Source: Noviherbaspirillum_A sp047237965
GTDB taxonomy: Bacteria > Pseudomonadota > Gammaproteobacteria > Burkholderiales > Burkholderiaceae_D
Assembly (NCBI RefSeq): GCF_047237965.1
Contig: NZ_JBDFLX010000001.1
Location: 1,922,001 to 1,986,000, forward strand
Length of the DNA: 64,000 nt
Direction: 5' to 3'
The first letter of the stretch is position 1. Every line of letters starts with the position of its first letter. A model generated the notes under the pieces. That model had not been told where the DNA came from. It saw nothing but the letters and a program-made list of their open reading frames with translations, and ran no database searches. A program made the position numbers and the translations under genes. Positions 1 to 7,950 of this stretch are shown here, piece after piece.

Positions 1-1007
1 AGGCCGGCCTTGAGCAGGACCTTCATCACCTGCGGGATGCCGCCGGCCTTGTGCAGGTCGGTCGCGACGTATTTGCCCGACGGCTTCAGGTCGCAGATCA
101 CCGGCACCTTCTTGCGCATGCGCTCGAAGTCGTCCAGCGACCATTCGACGCCAGCCACATCGGCAATGGCCAGGTAATGCAGCACCGCATTGGTGGAGCC
201 GCCGGTGGCCATGATCACGGCAACCGCGTTTTCGATCGCCTTCTTGGTCACGATGTCGCGCGGCTTCAGGTCGCGCTTGACCGCCTCGACCAGCACCCGC
301 GCCGACTCGGCGGCCGAGCCGACCTTCTCGTCGTCCGGATTGGCCATGGTGGAGGAATACATCAGCGCCATGCCGAGCGCCTCGAACGAGGACGACATGG
401 TGTTGGCGGTGTACATGCCGCCGCAGGAGCCGGAGGACGGGCAGGCATTGCGCTCGATGCCGTCGAAGTCTTCCTGCGACATGCGGCCGGCGGTGAATTC
501 GCCCACGGCCTCGAAGGCGGAAACGATGGTCAGGTCCTTGCCCTTCCAGTTGCCCGGCTTGATGGTGCCGCCGTACACATAGATGCTCGGCACGTTGGTG
601 CGCAGCATGCCTATCATGCCGCCAGGCATGTTCTTGTCGCAGCCGCCGATGACCACGCAGCCATCCATCCACTGGCCGTTGACCACGGTTTCAATGCAGT
701 CGGCAATGACTTCGCGCGAGATCAGCGAATACTTCATGCCCTCGGTGCCCATGGACATGCCGTCCGAGATGGTCGGCGTGCCGAATACCTGGGGATTGGC
801 GCCTGCGTCCTTGACTGCCTTGATCGCGATGTCAGCCAGCTTCTGCAGCCCGGAATTGCAGGGGGTGATAGTGGAGTGGCCATTCGCAATGCCGATCATG
901 GGCTTGTCGAAGTCAGCCTTTTCATAGCCCATCGCGTAGTACATCGAGCGGTTGGGACTGCGGGCGACGCCCTGGGTAACGTTTTTTGAGCGGCGATTGA
1001 ATGCCAT
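1..1007 (-). CDS. ilvD: Dihydroxy-acid dehydratase (C-terminus outside window)
   Basis: Dehydrates 2,3-dihydroxy-3-methylbutanoate and its isoleucine-pathway homologue in valine, leucine and isoleucine synthesis, using an Fe-S cluster in the cytoplasm. The frame starts MAFNRRSKNVTQGV at 1007 and stays open to the left edge, giving the first 335 residues of a protein that usually has about 555 to 620. Family cysteines are visible: C50 in TPCNSGLQ, C123 in CDKNMPGG and C195 in GSCGGMYTANTM. A GGAGG-like ribosome site (CCGGAGGC) lies just upstream. It diverges from a LysR-type gene, which could make that regulator its controller; this is inference from layout only. Identity is essentially certain; the missing third is an edge effect and not a broken gene. 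Confidence 0.96.
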   Translation of the reverse strand, partial: MAFNRRSKNVTQGVARSPNRSMYYAMGYEKADFDKPMIGIANGHSTITPCNSGLQKLADIAIKAVKDAGANPQVFGTPTISDGMSMGTEGMKYSLISREVIADCIETVVNGQWMDGCVVIGGCDKNMPGGMIGMLRTNVPSIYVYGGTIKPGNWKGKDLTIVSAFEAVGEFTAGRMSQEDFDGIERNACPSSGSCGGMYTANTMSSSFEALGMALMYSSTMANPDDEKVGSAAESARVLVEAVKRDLKPRDIVTKKAIENAVAVIMATGGSTNAVLHYLAIADVAGVEWSLDDFERMRKKVPVICDLKPSGKYVATDLHKAGGIPQVMKVLLKAG

Positions 1008-1099
1008 AGTGCCTCCGGAAAGTGAGCCGCTACCTTGCCTTGCCTGAGGTGCGCTGTCAAATATATCATTCAGCCTGGATCAATCTGTTTTGCATATCA

Positions 1100-2002
1100 A
1101 TGAATCTGGAACTGCGCCAGTTGCGCCATTTTCTGGCGGTCGCCGAGGAAATGCATTTCGGCCGCGCGGCGCAGCGCCTCCATATGACGCAGCCGCCGCT
1201 GTCGCAGAGCATCCAGGCGCTGGAAGCGCTGCTGGGCACGCCGCTGTTTGCCCGCACCAGCCGCAGCGTGACGCTGACCCCGGCCGGCGCGGCGCTGCTG
1301 CCGCATGTGCGCCAGTTGCTGCAGGATGCGCAGGCCCTGCCCGACCTCGCCCGCCGCGCCGCCGCCGGCGAGTCCGGCCGCCTGTCGCTGGCCTTCGTCT
1401 CGACCGCCGACTACAGCGTGCTGCCGCCCTTCCTGCACCGTTTCAGGACTGCCTATCCGCAAGTGCAGATCGAACTGCGCGAAGCCACCAGCGACCTGCA
1501 GCTCGATGCGCTGGAACAGGGCGCCATCGATGTCGGCCTGCTGATTCCGCCCTTGCCCGACCGGATGAGGGACATGCTGTCGTACCGGCCCGTGTTCTCC
1601 GAGCCGCTGGTGCTGGCGGTGCCGCAGGAGATGGGCGCGCCCGATGGCGCCGGACCGCTTCCGCTGAATGCGGTGGCCGGCATGCCCTTGATCATTTTCC
1701 CGCGCCGCATCGCGCCGGCATTCCACGACGCCATCCTCGATTGCTACCGCGAGGCCGGGCTGCCGCCGCGCATCGGCCAGGAAGCGATACAGATGCAAAC
1801 CATCGTCGGCCTCGTTTCGGCCGGCATGGGCATCGCTCTTGTGCCACAATCTGTGTCCAATTTAAAACGGCCAGGCGTGGCCTACCGCCAGTTGGCCGGC
1901 AAGACGGCCCTGATCGAAACCGGACTGGCCTGGCGCCGCGACAATGCGTCGCCGGTGCTGCACGCTTTTTTAGAACTGCTCGGAAAGACTCCCTTATGCT
2001 GA
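1100..2002 (+). CDS. LysR-family transcriptional regulator
   Basis: A 300-residue LysR-type DNA-binding regulator. The N-terminal winged helix-turn-helix is clear (MNLELRQLRHFLAVAEEM, then FGRAAQRLHMTQPPLSQSIQ and LGTPLFARTSRSVTLTPAG), followed by a periplasmic-binding-like effector domain from about residue 90. I chose ATG 1100 over the longer frame at 1022 because LysR proteins begin at the MxLRQLRxF motif. It diverges from ilvD with 92 bases between the two starts. Its last 7 bases overlap the start of lgt, so the two are probably translated together. The N-terminus resembles regulators that respond to small organic acids, but the effector cannot be read from sequence. Confidence 0.9.
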   Translation: MNLELRQLRHFLAVAEEMHFGRAAQRLHMTQPPLSQSIQALEALLGTPLFARTSRSVTLTPAGAALLPHVRQLLQDAQALPDLARRAAAGESGRLSLAFVSTADYSVLPPFLHRFRTAYPQVQIELREATSDLQLDALEQGAIDVGLLIPPLPDRMRDMLSYRPVFSEPLVLAVPQEMGAPDGAGPLPLNAVAGMPLIIFPRRIAPAFHDAILDCYREAGLPPRIGQEAIQMQTIVGLVSAGMGIALVPQSVSNLKRPGVAYRQLAGKTALIETGLAWRRDNASPVLHAFLELLGKTPLC

Positions 2003-2811
2003 TACACCCGATGCCCGACCCGGTCGCCATTGCGATCGGCCCGCTTGCGATCCGCTGGTATGGCCTGATGTACCTGCTGGCCTTTGCACTGTTCATCGGC
2101 CTGGGCCGGCTGCGCATCAGGCAGCCGCCCATTGCCGCGGCCGGATGGAAGGCCGAGCATCTGGACGACATGCTGTTTTACGGCGTGCTGGGCGTGGTGA
2201 TCGGCGGCCGGCTGGGCGAGGTGCTGTTCTATAACCCCGCCTACTACTTCAGCCACCCGCTGGAAATCTTCGCGGTCTGGAAGGGCGGCATGTCCTTTCA
2301 CGGCGGCTTCCTCGGCGTGATGGCGGCGATGGCGATCTGGGGCAGGCGTCATGGCCGGCGCCTGATGGACATCATGGACTTTATTGCGCCGCTGGTGCCG
2401 CTGGGTTATGCAGCCGGCCGCATCGGCAACTTCATCAACGCCGAACTGCCCGGCCGGGTGGCCGATGCAACGCTGCCATGGGCCATGATCTGGCCCAACG
2501 TCGACCAATTGCCGCGCCATCCGTCGCCGATCTACCAGGCGCTGGTCGATGGCGTACTGCTGTTCATCGTGCTCTGGCTGTATGCGCGCAAGCCGCGGCC
2601 ACGGCTGGCAGTGTCGGGCATGTTCGCGCTGGGTTACGGCTGCGCCCGCTTCTTCACCGAGTACTTCCGCATGCCGGACTACGAAGTGCATTTCGCCGGC
2701 TTCACGATCTCGGCCGGCCAGATGCTGTCGGTGCCCATGATCGTGCTGGGCCTGATCCTGCTTGTCATTGCCTATCGCCGCCAGGGCAGCACCGCGCCCT
2801 CGCCTGTCTGA
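1996..2811 (+). CDS. lgt: Prolipoprotein diacylglyceryl transferase
   Basis: Transfers a diacylglyceryl group from phosphatidylglycerol to the lipobox cysteine of prolipoproteins in the inner membrane, the first step of lipoprotein maturation. The 271-residue product has several membrane segments, the conserved MSFHGGFLG stretch and the Lgt signature GRIGNFINAELPGR. Its ATG overlaps the end of the LysR gene by 7 bases (ATGCTGA). The later lipoprotein enzyme lspA is in the same window at 32.7 kb, and several lipobox proteins are encoded here (34.9 and 56.9 kb). The gene is complete and of normal length. Confidence 0.96.
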   Translation: MLIHPMPDPVAIAIGPLAIRWYGLMYLLAFALFIGLGRLRIRQPPIAAAGWKAEHLDDMLFYGVLGVVIGGRLGEVLFYNPAYYFSHPLEIFAVWKGGMSFHGGFLGVMAAMAIWGRRHGRRLMDIMDFIAPLVPLGYAAGRIGNFINAELPGRVADATLPWAMIWPNVDQLPRHPSPIYQALVDGVLLFIVLWLYARKPRPRLAVSGMFALGYGCARFFTEYFRMPDYEVHFAGFTISAGQMLSVPMIVLGLILLVIAYRRQGSTAPSPV

Positions 2812-2830
2812 CCTCGTCCCCTATCTCCGC

Positions 2831-4351
2831 ATGAACGCCAACCTTTACGACCTGTTCCTTTCCCGCTTTCCCGAGAACCGCGCATCCTGCTGCATCGAAA
2901 CCGGCTGCGGCCGGCAGTACAGCTGGGACGAGATGGATCGCGCAAGCGCGCGTATCGCCAATCTGCTGGCCAACCTCGACCTGCCGGCCGATGCGCGGGT
3001 GGCGGTGCAGGTAGAGAAATCGCCGGAGGCGGTGATGCTGTATCTGGCAACGCTGCGCGCCGGCCTGATCTACCTGCCTCTGAATACCGCCTATCGGGCG
3101 TCGGAGATCGAGTACTTCCTGCAGGATGCCGCGCCATCGGTGGTGGTCTGCTCGCCCGGCAATCTCGACTGGGTACAGCCGCTGGCGCACCAGGCCGGCA
3201 CCCCGCACGTGTTCACCCTCGATGAATTGCGCGACGGCCGCAACAGCGGCAGCCTGCTTGACAGCGCCGCCGCCTTCGCCGACCGTTTCGACACCGTGCC
3301 ACGCGATGCCGACCAGCTGGCAGCCATTCTCTACACCTCGGGCACGACAGGCCGCAGCAAGGGCGCGATGCTCAGTCATGGCAACCTCGCTTCCAATGCG
3401 CTGGTGCTGCGCGACTACTGGCGCTGGCAGGCCGATGACGTGCTGCTGCATGCGCTGCCGCTGTTCCATATCCACGGCCTGTTCGTGGCCTGCAATGGCG
3501 CGCTGGTCAATGGCAGCAAGATGATCTTCCTGCCCAAGTTCGACAGCGCCGAAGTCGTGCGCCAGCTGCCGCGCGCAACCGTGTTCATGGGCGTGCCGAC
3601 CTATTACACCCGCCTGCTGGATGATGAAGCCTTCGACCGCGCGGCATCGGCCAACATCCGCCTGTTCATCTCCGGCTCGGCGCCGTTGCTGCCAGCCACC
3701 TTCGACGCATTCCGCGAGCGCACCGGCCACACGATCCTGGAACGCTATGGCATGAGCGAAACCGCGATGCTGAGCTCCAATCCGTATGACGGCAAGCGCA
3801 TTCCCGGCTCGGTCGGCATGCCGCTGCCCGGCGTGACGATACGCACGGTCGGCAAGGATGGAGAGAGTTGTGCCGTCGACGAGATCGGGGACATCCAGGT
3901 GCGCGGCCCGAACGTGTTCAAGGGCTACTGGCGCATGCCGGAAAAGACCGCGGAGGAGTTCACCGCCGATGGTTACTTCAAGACCGGCGACGTCGGCAGG
4001 TTCGATGCGAACGGCTATCTGTGGATCGTCGGACGCAGCAAGGACCTGATCATTTCAGGCGGCTACAACGTCTATCCGAAGGAAGTCGAATCCGTCATCG
4101 ATGCGATGGACGGCGTGCTGGAATCCGCAGTGATCGGCGTGCCGCATCCGGACTTTGGCGAAGCGGTGGTGGCAGTGGTGATTCCTGATCCTGCTTCCGG
4201 CGTCGTCCTCGATGAGGCCGGCATCATTGCCAGCCTGAAGCAGACGATCGCCAACTTCAAGGTGCCCAAGCAGGTCCATGTCATCGACGAACTGCCGCGC
4301 AACACCATGGGCAAGGTGCAGAAGAACCTGCTGCGCAGCCGCTTTGCATGA
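2831..4351 (+). CDS. matB: Malonyl-CoA / methylmalonyl-CoA synthetase (acyl-CoA ligase)
   Basis: An ANL-superfamily ligase that activates a carboxylic acid to its CoA thioester with ATP. The start MNANLYDLFLSRFPE, the phosphate-binding loop ILYTSGTTGRSKGAMLSHGN (about residues 166-185), LERYGMSET, the hinge YFKTGDVGRFDANGYLWIVG and the C-terminal catalytic lysine in NTMGKVQKNLLR match the malonyl-CoA synthetase MatB subgroup from end to end, including RYGMSE..SNPYDG. Length 506 fits MatB. ATG 2831 was chosen from this family N-terminus, 19 bases after lgt; a frame reaching back to 2762 would overlap lgt. No malonate decarboxylase or transporter lies nearby, so malonate versus methylmalonate preference is open. 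Confidence 0.82.
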   Translation: MNANLYDLFLSRFPENRASCCIETGCGRQYSWDEMDRASARIANLLANLDLPADARVAVQVEKSPEAVMLYLATLRAGLIYLPLNTAYRASEIEYFLQDAAPSVVVCSPGNLDWVQPLAHQAGTPHVFTLDELRDGRNSGSLLDSAAAFADRFDTVPRDADQLAAILYTSGTTGRSKGAMLSHGNLASNALVLRDYWRWQADDVLLHALPLFHIHGLFVACNGALVNGSKMIFLPKFDSAEVVRQLPRATVFMGVPTYYTRLLDDEAFDRAASANIRLFISGSAPLLPATFDAFRERTGHTILERYGMSETAMLSSNPYDGKRIPGSVGMPLPGVTIRTVGKDGESCAVDEIGDIQVRGPNVFKGYWRMPEKTAEEFTADGYFKTGDVGRFDANGYLWIVGRSKDLIISGGYNVYPKEVESVIDAMDGVLESAVIGVPHPDFGEAVVAVVIPDPASGVVLDEAGIIASLKQTIANFKVPKQVHVIDELPRNTMGKVQKNLLRSRFA

Positions 4352-4366
4352 CGGCTGCGCCAGGCC

Positions 4367-5611
4367 TTACCAGCCTATCGTGATGGTCGCGGTGGTGGGC
4401 GACGTGGTGTGCAGCGACGGGCTGGCGTCCCACACGTCATCATAGGCAAAGCCGTAGCTGAGCCCTCTGATGCTGCGGTCATGCCAGAACTTTGAATAGG
4501 CATTGGACGGCTTGTCGGCGGGATAATAGGACGCCGCGTCGCTCCATTTTTCAGGCGTTTCGGCGACATGGCGATTCAGGGCGGCGCAGAGCTGTGCCTG
4601 GATCTGCAACTGCCTGGCTATCCTGACCGGATCGCCGTTGGTATCGCCGGCATCGTCAAGCACGCCGTTGCCCAGCAGGGCTTCCATGGTGCTTGGCTTG
4701 CGCTTGATCCGGTACATGTCCTCATCGGCGTCCTTCGCTTCCGTGAACCGGAACACGCCATCACTGCCGACGCGGCCGGTGAATGTGCCCTGCTGGTTGG
4801 TGAACGTCAGGTCTTCGAGCCGGTACTTTTCCCATACCTCGTCGATGTAGCGGTCGAGATAGTGCGCGTCCTTTTCGCCATCGCGGAAAGTGCCATGGGC
4901 GGGCGCGATGATGCGATACGGCGCATGCACCAGGCTGCGAAACTCGGCCGGTTCAATGCTGCTGAAATCGGCAAAGACCTTGTCGCGCGACAGGCCCGCC
5001 ACTTCCCCGACTTCCTGGTCATAGCCATCCGCGCCCTGCAGCCGCAGCCGGATCGGAAAACCGAAATGATCGACCCGCGTGGTATTGATATAGATGCCAT
5101 CGTTGGGCGGGATCGCCATTTCGACGAAGTCGAAGATCACGTCCAGATTGGGATCGTCCTTGTTCTCGATATTGGCGCCCGCATAGGCCAGTTCGCCGTT
5201 CACATCCTTGTTCACCTGGATGTACATCGGCGTGGGACCAACGCTGAACAGGATGCGCGCGGAATCGATCAATGGCACCGTGACCGAATTTTTTTCAGCC
5301 AGGGTATGGAAGTAATTGGTATAGCCCTGCCCCCTCTTGATCAGGGCGTCGTTGTCGCTGATGCTCATGTCCACCAGATTGCCGTTGGCGTCGACATACA
5401 CGAACGGATGCTTGCCATCCTTGTCCCATCGGCGCCCGACGATGGCCCAGTGAATCTGGTTGTCCGCAAACTGGCCGTTGGTGCCGTTGACGAAATTGAA
5501 ATGGACCTGCTGATTCCAGGGTGCTGCCGCCTGCGGCGCCGCGCATGCGGTGATTGCGGCGAACATTGCGCAGGAGACGAACAGCAGTCGCTTGAAAAAC
5601 ATCGATGTCAT
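4367..5611 (-). CDS. Secreted GH64 beta-1,3-glucanase
   Basis: A 414-residue exported protein that I assign to glycoside hydrolase family 64 (thaumatin-like endo-beta-1,3-glucanases that release laminari-oligosaccharides). A signal peptide is evident (MFFKRLLFVSCAMFAAITACAAP). Family-like motifs are HWAIVGRRWD, VIFDFVEMAI, INTTRVDHFGFPIRLRL and, near the C-terminus, GLSYGFAYDDVWDASPS. By analogy with studied GH64 enzymes, E164 and D181 are the likely catalytic pair. ATG 5611 is preceded by CCGGAGTC, a good ribosome site, and supersedes an in-frame ATG 132 bases upstream. It stands alone and converges on matB. Substrates would be fungal or oomycete wall glucan or algal laminarin. Family recognised from memory of its motifs, not by search. 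Confidence 0.75.
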   Translation of the reverse strand: MTSMFFKRLLFVSCAMFAAITACAAPQAAAPWNQQVHFNFVNGTNGQFADNQIHWAIVGRRWDKDGKHPFVYVDANGNLVDMSISDNDALIKRGQGYTNYFHTLAEKNSVTVPLIDSARILFSVGPTPMYIQVNKDVNGELAYAGANIENKDDPNLDVIFDFVEMAIPPNDGIYINTTRVDHFGFPIRLRLQGADGYDQEVGEVAGLSRDKVFADFSSIEPAEFRSLVHAPYRIIAPAHGTFRDGEKDAHYLDRYIDEVWEKYRLEDLTFTNQQGTFTGRVGSDGVFRFTEAKDADEDMYRIKRKPSTMEALLGNGVLDDAGDTNGDPVRIARQLQIQAQLCAALNRHVAETPEKWSDAASYYPADKPSNAYSKFWHDRSIRGLSYGFAYDDVWDASPSLHTTSPTTATITIGW

Positions 5612-5741
5612 GATGACTCCGGAGTATGGATGCCGATGCGGCATGCCGGTGTGGTCGGGCGCCTGCCCGACGCGGCAGCATGAACGCCAGGCAGACTCCC
5701 GGTGAGTTCCGTCATCGATGAAAAGGATCCCGGAAACCCGC

Positions 5742-5753
5742 ACGAACGTTCGT
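5742..5753. promoter_or_regulatory. Perfect 12-base palindrome between EVE and glucanase genes
   Basis: ACGAACGTTCGT is a perfect palindrome inside a longer imperfect stem (CCCG and CGGG flanks). It lies after the stop codon of the EVE gene and about 130 bases before the glucanase start. It could be a weak terminator for the EVE gene (a short T-run follows on the minus strand) or an operator for the glucanase gene. The sequence does not decide. Confidence 0.35.
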
Positions 5754-5778
5754 CGGGATACGGGCCACCCGCAAGCGG

Positions 5779-6237
5779 CTAGCCCAGCAGACTCAGGATA
5801 TGACGCCAGTCGGAAGGGGTAACCGGCGTGATGGAAAGGCGGCTGCCACGCCGCAGCATCATCAGCTCGGCCAACGCGGGATCGGCCCGCATGTCGGCCA
5901 GCGGCAGCAGCTTGGTCTTGCGCAGCACGCGCACATCGACCATCTGCCAGCGCGGCTCCTGCGGCGTGGCTTTCGGGTCGTAGTAATGGCTGGCGGGATC
6001 GAACTGGGTCGGGTCGGGATAGGCGCTGCTTGCCACTTCGGCAATGCCGACGATGCCCGGTTGCGCGCAGCCGGAATGATAGAACAGCACGCCGTCGCCA
6101 GGCTTCATCGCGTCGCGCATGAAGTTGCGCGCCTGGTAATTGCGCACGCCGGTCCAGGGCACGACGCCGCCCGGCGCGGCGAGCGCGTCGTCGATGCTGA
6201 CTTCATCAGGTTCGGACTTCATCAACCAGTGGCGCAT
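5779..6237 (-). CDS. EVE-domain protein
   Basis: A 152-residue protein consisting of one EVE domain (PUA-like fold). Visible family features are the start MRHWLMKSEPDE, VPWTGVRNYQARNFMRDAM, GDGVLFYHSG, GIVGIAEV and ASHYYDPKA followed by PRWQMVDV. EVE domains bind modified bases in DNA or RNA; the small stand-alone bacterial form is found in genomes of many proteobacteria and its physiological role is unclear. The gene is complete, single and downstream of the 6S RNA terminator, so it needs its own promoter in 6238-6287. Confidence 0.9.
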   Translation of the reverse strand: MRHWLMKSEPDEVSIDDALAAPGGVVPWTGVRNYQARNFMRDAMKPGDGVLFYHSGCAQPGIVGIAEVASSAYPDPTQFDPASHYYDPKATPQEPRWQMVDVRVLRKTKLLPLADMRADPALAELMMLRRGSRLSITPVTPSDWRHILSLLG

Positions 6238-6287
6238 CGTTGGTTGTTCCTGGTCGGCGTTAAAAGGAAAGAAGAAAAAAACAAGGA

Positions 6288-6320
6288 CAAAAAAACGGCT
6301 GCATTTTCATGCAGCCGTTT
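6288..6320 (-). terminator. Rho-independent terminator of 6S RNA
   Basis: A perfect 12-base-pair stem (6293-6304 with 6309-6320) with a 4-base loop, followed on the minus strand by a run of T (A at 6288-6295 on the plus strand). It sits about 10 bases after the predicted 3' end of 6S RNA. Confidence 0.9.
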
Positions 6321-6330
6321 CCGGTATTAA

Positions 6331-6504
6331 GCCCCGCCTGTGCCGCTTTGCCGGCATCCCGAACCAAGAGGTTCAAGGTGGTCACAGTCAGTTCAACTTC
6401 GGGTTCATCGGACTAGCGACGCTCACACCCGTCAAACAATTTTCCGCAACCTATGCACATAAATGGTTCAAGGATTTTATGGCAATCGCGAACACGGCAG
6501 GAGT
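6331..6504 (-). ncRNA. ssrS: 6S RNA
   Basis: A roughly 174-base RNA gene read on the minus strand right after zapA, the usual place for 6S RNA in proteobacteria. 6S RNA mimics an open promoter and sequesters sigma-70 RNA polymerase in stationary phase. The 5' end (CTCCTGCCGTGTTCGCG) pairs with the 3' end (GGCACAGGCGGGGC), closing the long hairpin. Conserved internal blocks AATCCTTGAACC near the 5' end and CACCTTGAACC plus TTGGTTCGGGATGCC near the 3' end match the family. It is framed by a good promoter and a strong terminator. The exact ends are estimates within a few bases. Confidence 0.88.
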
Positions 6505-6509
6505 GGCTA

Positions 6510-6537
6510 AGTTTACGCGAATCGGGCCGCATGTCAA
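6510..6537 (-). promoter_or_regulatory. Sigma-70 promoter of 6S RNA
   Basis: On the minus strand TTGACA (6532-6537) and TAAACT (6510-6515) are separated by 16 bases. Transcription would start near 6504. This gives 6S RNA its own promoter in addition to any read-through from zapA. Confidence 0.8.
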
Positions 6538-6564
6538 ACCTTTTGGGCCAAAATCCGGAAGTGT

Positions 6565-6864
6565 TTATTTGGACGCAAGGGCTGCATCCAGCACGGCATG
6601 CATGGCGCCCAGTTTCTGTTTCACTTCTGCCATGCTCTGTCCCGCAAGCGGTCCTTGCGGCGCGCGCGTGGCCAGCAATTCGGCTGCCATGCCGAGCGCG
6701 GCAATCACGGCGATTCTGTCATTGCCCTTGATCCGGCCCGCGTCGCGTATGGCCGACATGCGTTGATCGAGGTAGCGCACCGCCTGCAGCAGCGCGCCCT
6801 CCTCGCCTTCCTTGCAGGTCAGGGCAAACGACTGGCCCATGATCATCACGTTTAACTGGCTCAT
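6565..6864 (-). CDS. zapA: Cell division protein ZapA
   Basis: A 99-residue ZapA, the Z-ring-associated protein that bundles FtsZ filaments at mid-cell. The start MSQLNVMIMGQSFALTC, the stretch ALLQAVRYLDQRMSAIRDAGRI and a helical C-terminus fit the family. Its start overlaps the stop of the preceding zapB-like gene by ATGA, so the two are translationally coupled. The 6S RNA gene follows directly. Length is normal for the family. Confidence 0.94.
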   Translation of the reverse strand: MSQLNVMIMGQSFALTCKEGEEGALLQAVRYLDQRMSAIRDAGRIKGNDRIAVIAALGMAAELLATRAPQGPLAGQSMAEVKQKLGAMHAVLDAALASK

Positions 6865-7106
6865 GCGGCTTTCTCGCCCTCGGGCTGGTCGGACGCCTGC
6901 GGCTGCTCGGCCTCTGGAGTGGGCAACTGCTCGAGCACAGCGACGACGCGGTCATGCGCTTCGTTCATGCGCGCGGCAAGGGCGGCGTTGCTGGCGTTGA
7001 GTGCGTCGATCTGATGATGCAACGTGGCATTTTGCTGACGCAGCGACTGCACCAGTTGCACCAGTTGGTTGATCTTGTCGGAAAGTTGGTCGAATTCTGA
7101 AGTCAT
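6861..7106 (-). CDS. ZapB-like coiled-coil cell division protein
   Basis: An 81-residue acidic protein that is almost one continuous coiled coil (DQLSDKINQLVQLVQSLRQQ, then NATLHHQIDALNASNAALAA) with a Pro/Glu-rich tail. Small coiled-coil proteins of this kind sit directly before zapA in many Burkholderiales and are annotated as ZapB-like or TIGR02449 proteins; a role in linking FtsZ-bound ZapA to other division factors is inferred from that pairing. ATG 7106 is the only sensible start for the coiled coil and has no Shine-Dalgarno sequence: the -10 box ends 6 bases before it, so the message may be leaderless. Confidence 0.82.
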   Translation of the reverse strand: MTSEFDQLSDKINQLVQLVQSLRQQNATLHHQIDALNASNAALAARMNEAHDRVVAVLEQLPTPEAEQPQASDQPEGEKAA

Positions 7107-7109
7107 CCC

Positions 7110-7142
7110 GCAACTATAGTTGCGCCGCCAAAGCAACGTCAA
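7110..7142 (-). promoter_or_regulatory. Promoter of zapB-zapA with overlapping palindrome
   Basis: On the minus strand TTGACG (7137-7142) and TATAGT (7113-7118) are 18 bases apart. The -10 box lies inside the perfect 14-base palindrome GCAACTATAGTTGC (7110-7123). The expected transcription start coincides with the A of the zapB-like ATG at 7106. Confidence 0.65.
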
Positions 7143-7161
7143 TATATTCCGTCGCCGCGCA

Positions 7162-7950
7162 TCAGACAGCGATCCCGCCGACGGCGGGCCTGGCCAGGCT
7201 GTCGAGCCAGTCGCGCGCAAAGGCTGCCTTGGTTGCGGGAACGCGCGATGCCAGCAGGGTCGCCAGCAGGTGCTGGACATGGCGCACGGTGCGTGCATCG
7301 AGCGCATCGCGCGGATGCAGGGAAAGCCGCGCCAGCGGTGCGTTGCGCTGGCCGAGAGCAGCCCAACGCACCGCCTGCCGCGACAGCGCCCTGCCCCATG
7401 CATTGCGGCTGCTGTAGACCAGGCTGGGCGCTTCCACCGGTGCTGCGTGTTGCAGAAAATGAAAGTGCCGCCAGGTGGTGGTGTAGAGCAGGCCGGAGGC
7501 GCGCAGCGCGCGCCAGCCGCCATCGCCGAGCAGCCAGGCTGGCGGCACGAAGCCCTGCAGCGGCCAGCCGCGGCAGGCGAACCACTGCATGCCCAGTGCC
7601 AGCCGCTGCGCCGCTTCCAGCTCGGTCAGCGCCGCGAATTCGCCCTCGCCCCTGGTATAGACGTGGCGCGCATAGCGCTGGCGCAAGCCGCGTGGCGGCG
7701 GGCCCTGGTCGAGATGCAGATAGCCATGCAGCGCCAGTTCGTCGCCCAGCGCGAGCCGACGCGCCAGCTCGCGGTCATACCACGGCATGTCCCGGCTGTC
7801 GCCATGGTAAGCGGGCACCACCAGCAGGGTCAGCGGGATGTTGGCCACCGCATTGACTGCTTCGATCAGGTGTTGGCACAGCTGCCAGGTCGCCGGCGCG
7901 ACATCGTGGATGGAAACGCACAGATGCTTCTGGAACTCAGCGGATGGCAT
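7162..7950 (-). CDS. DUF2334 polysaccharide deacetylase-like protein
   Basis: A protein of about 262 residues of the DUF2334/NodB-like deacetylase superfamily. The N-terminal SIHDVAPATW carries the catalytic-type aspartate, and GDELALHGYLHLD holds the HxxxH metal-binding pair typical of carbohydrate deacetylases. It overlaps the end of the glycosyltransferase gene, so the two probably act on the same surface glycan or glycolipid. I take ATG 7950 (overlap of 14 bases); upstream in-frame starts at 7968 and 7986 are possible. No signal peptide is visible, which suggests cytoplasmic action or an unrecognised substrate. Confidence 0.8.
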   Translation of the reverse strand: MPSAEFQKHLCVSIHDVAPATWQLCQHLIEAVNAVANIPLTLLVVPAYHGDSRDMPWYDRELARRLALGDELALHGYLHLDQGPPPRGLRQRYARHVYTRGEGEFAALTELEAAQRLALGMQWFACRGWPLQGFVPPAWLLGDGGWRALRASGLLYTTTWRHFHFLQHAAPVEAPSLVYSSRNAWGRALSRQAVRWAALGQRNAPLARLSLHPRDALDARTVRHVQHLLATLLASRVPATKAAFARDWLDSLARPAVGGIAV

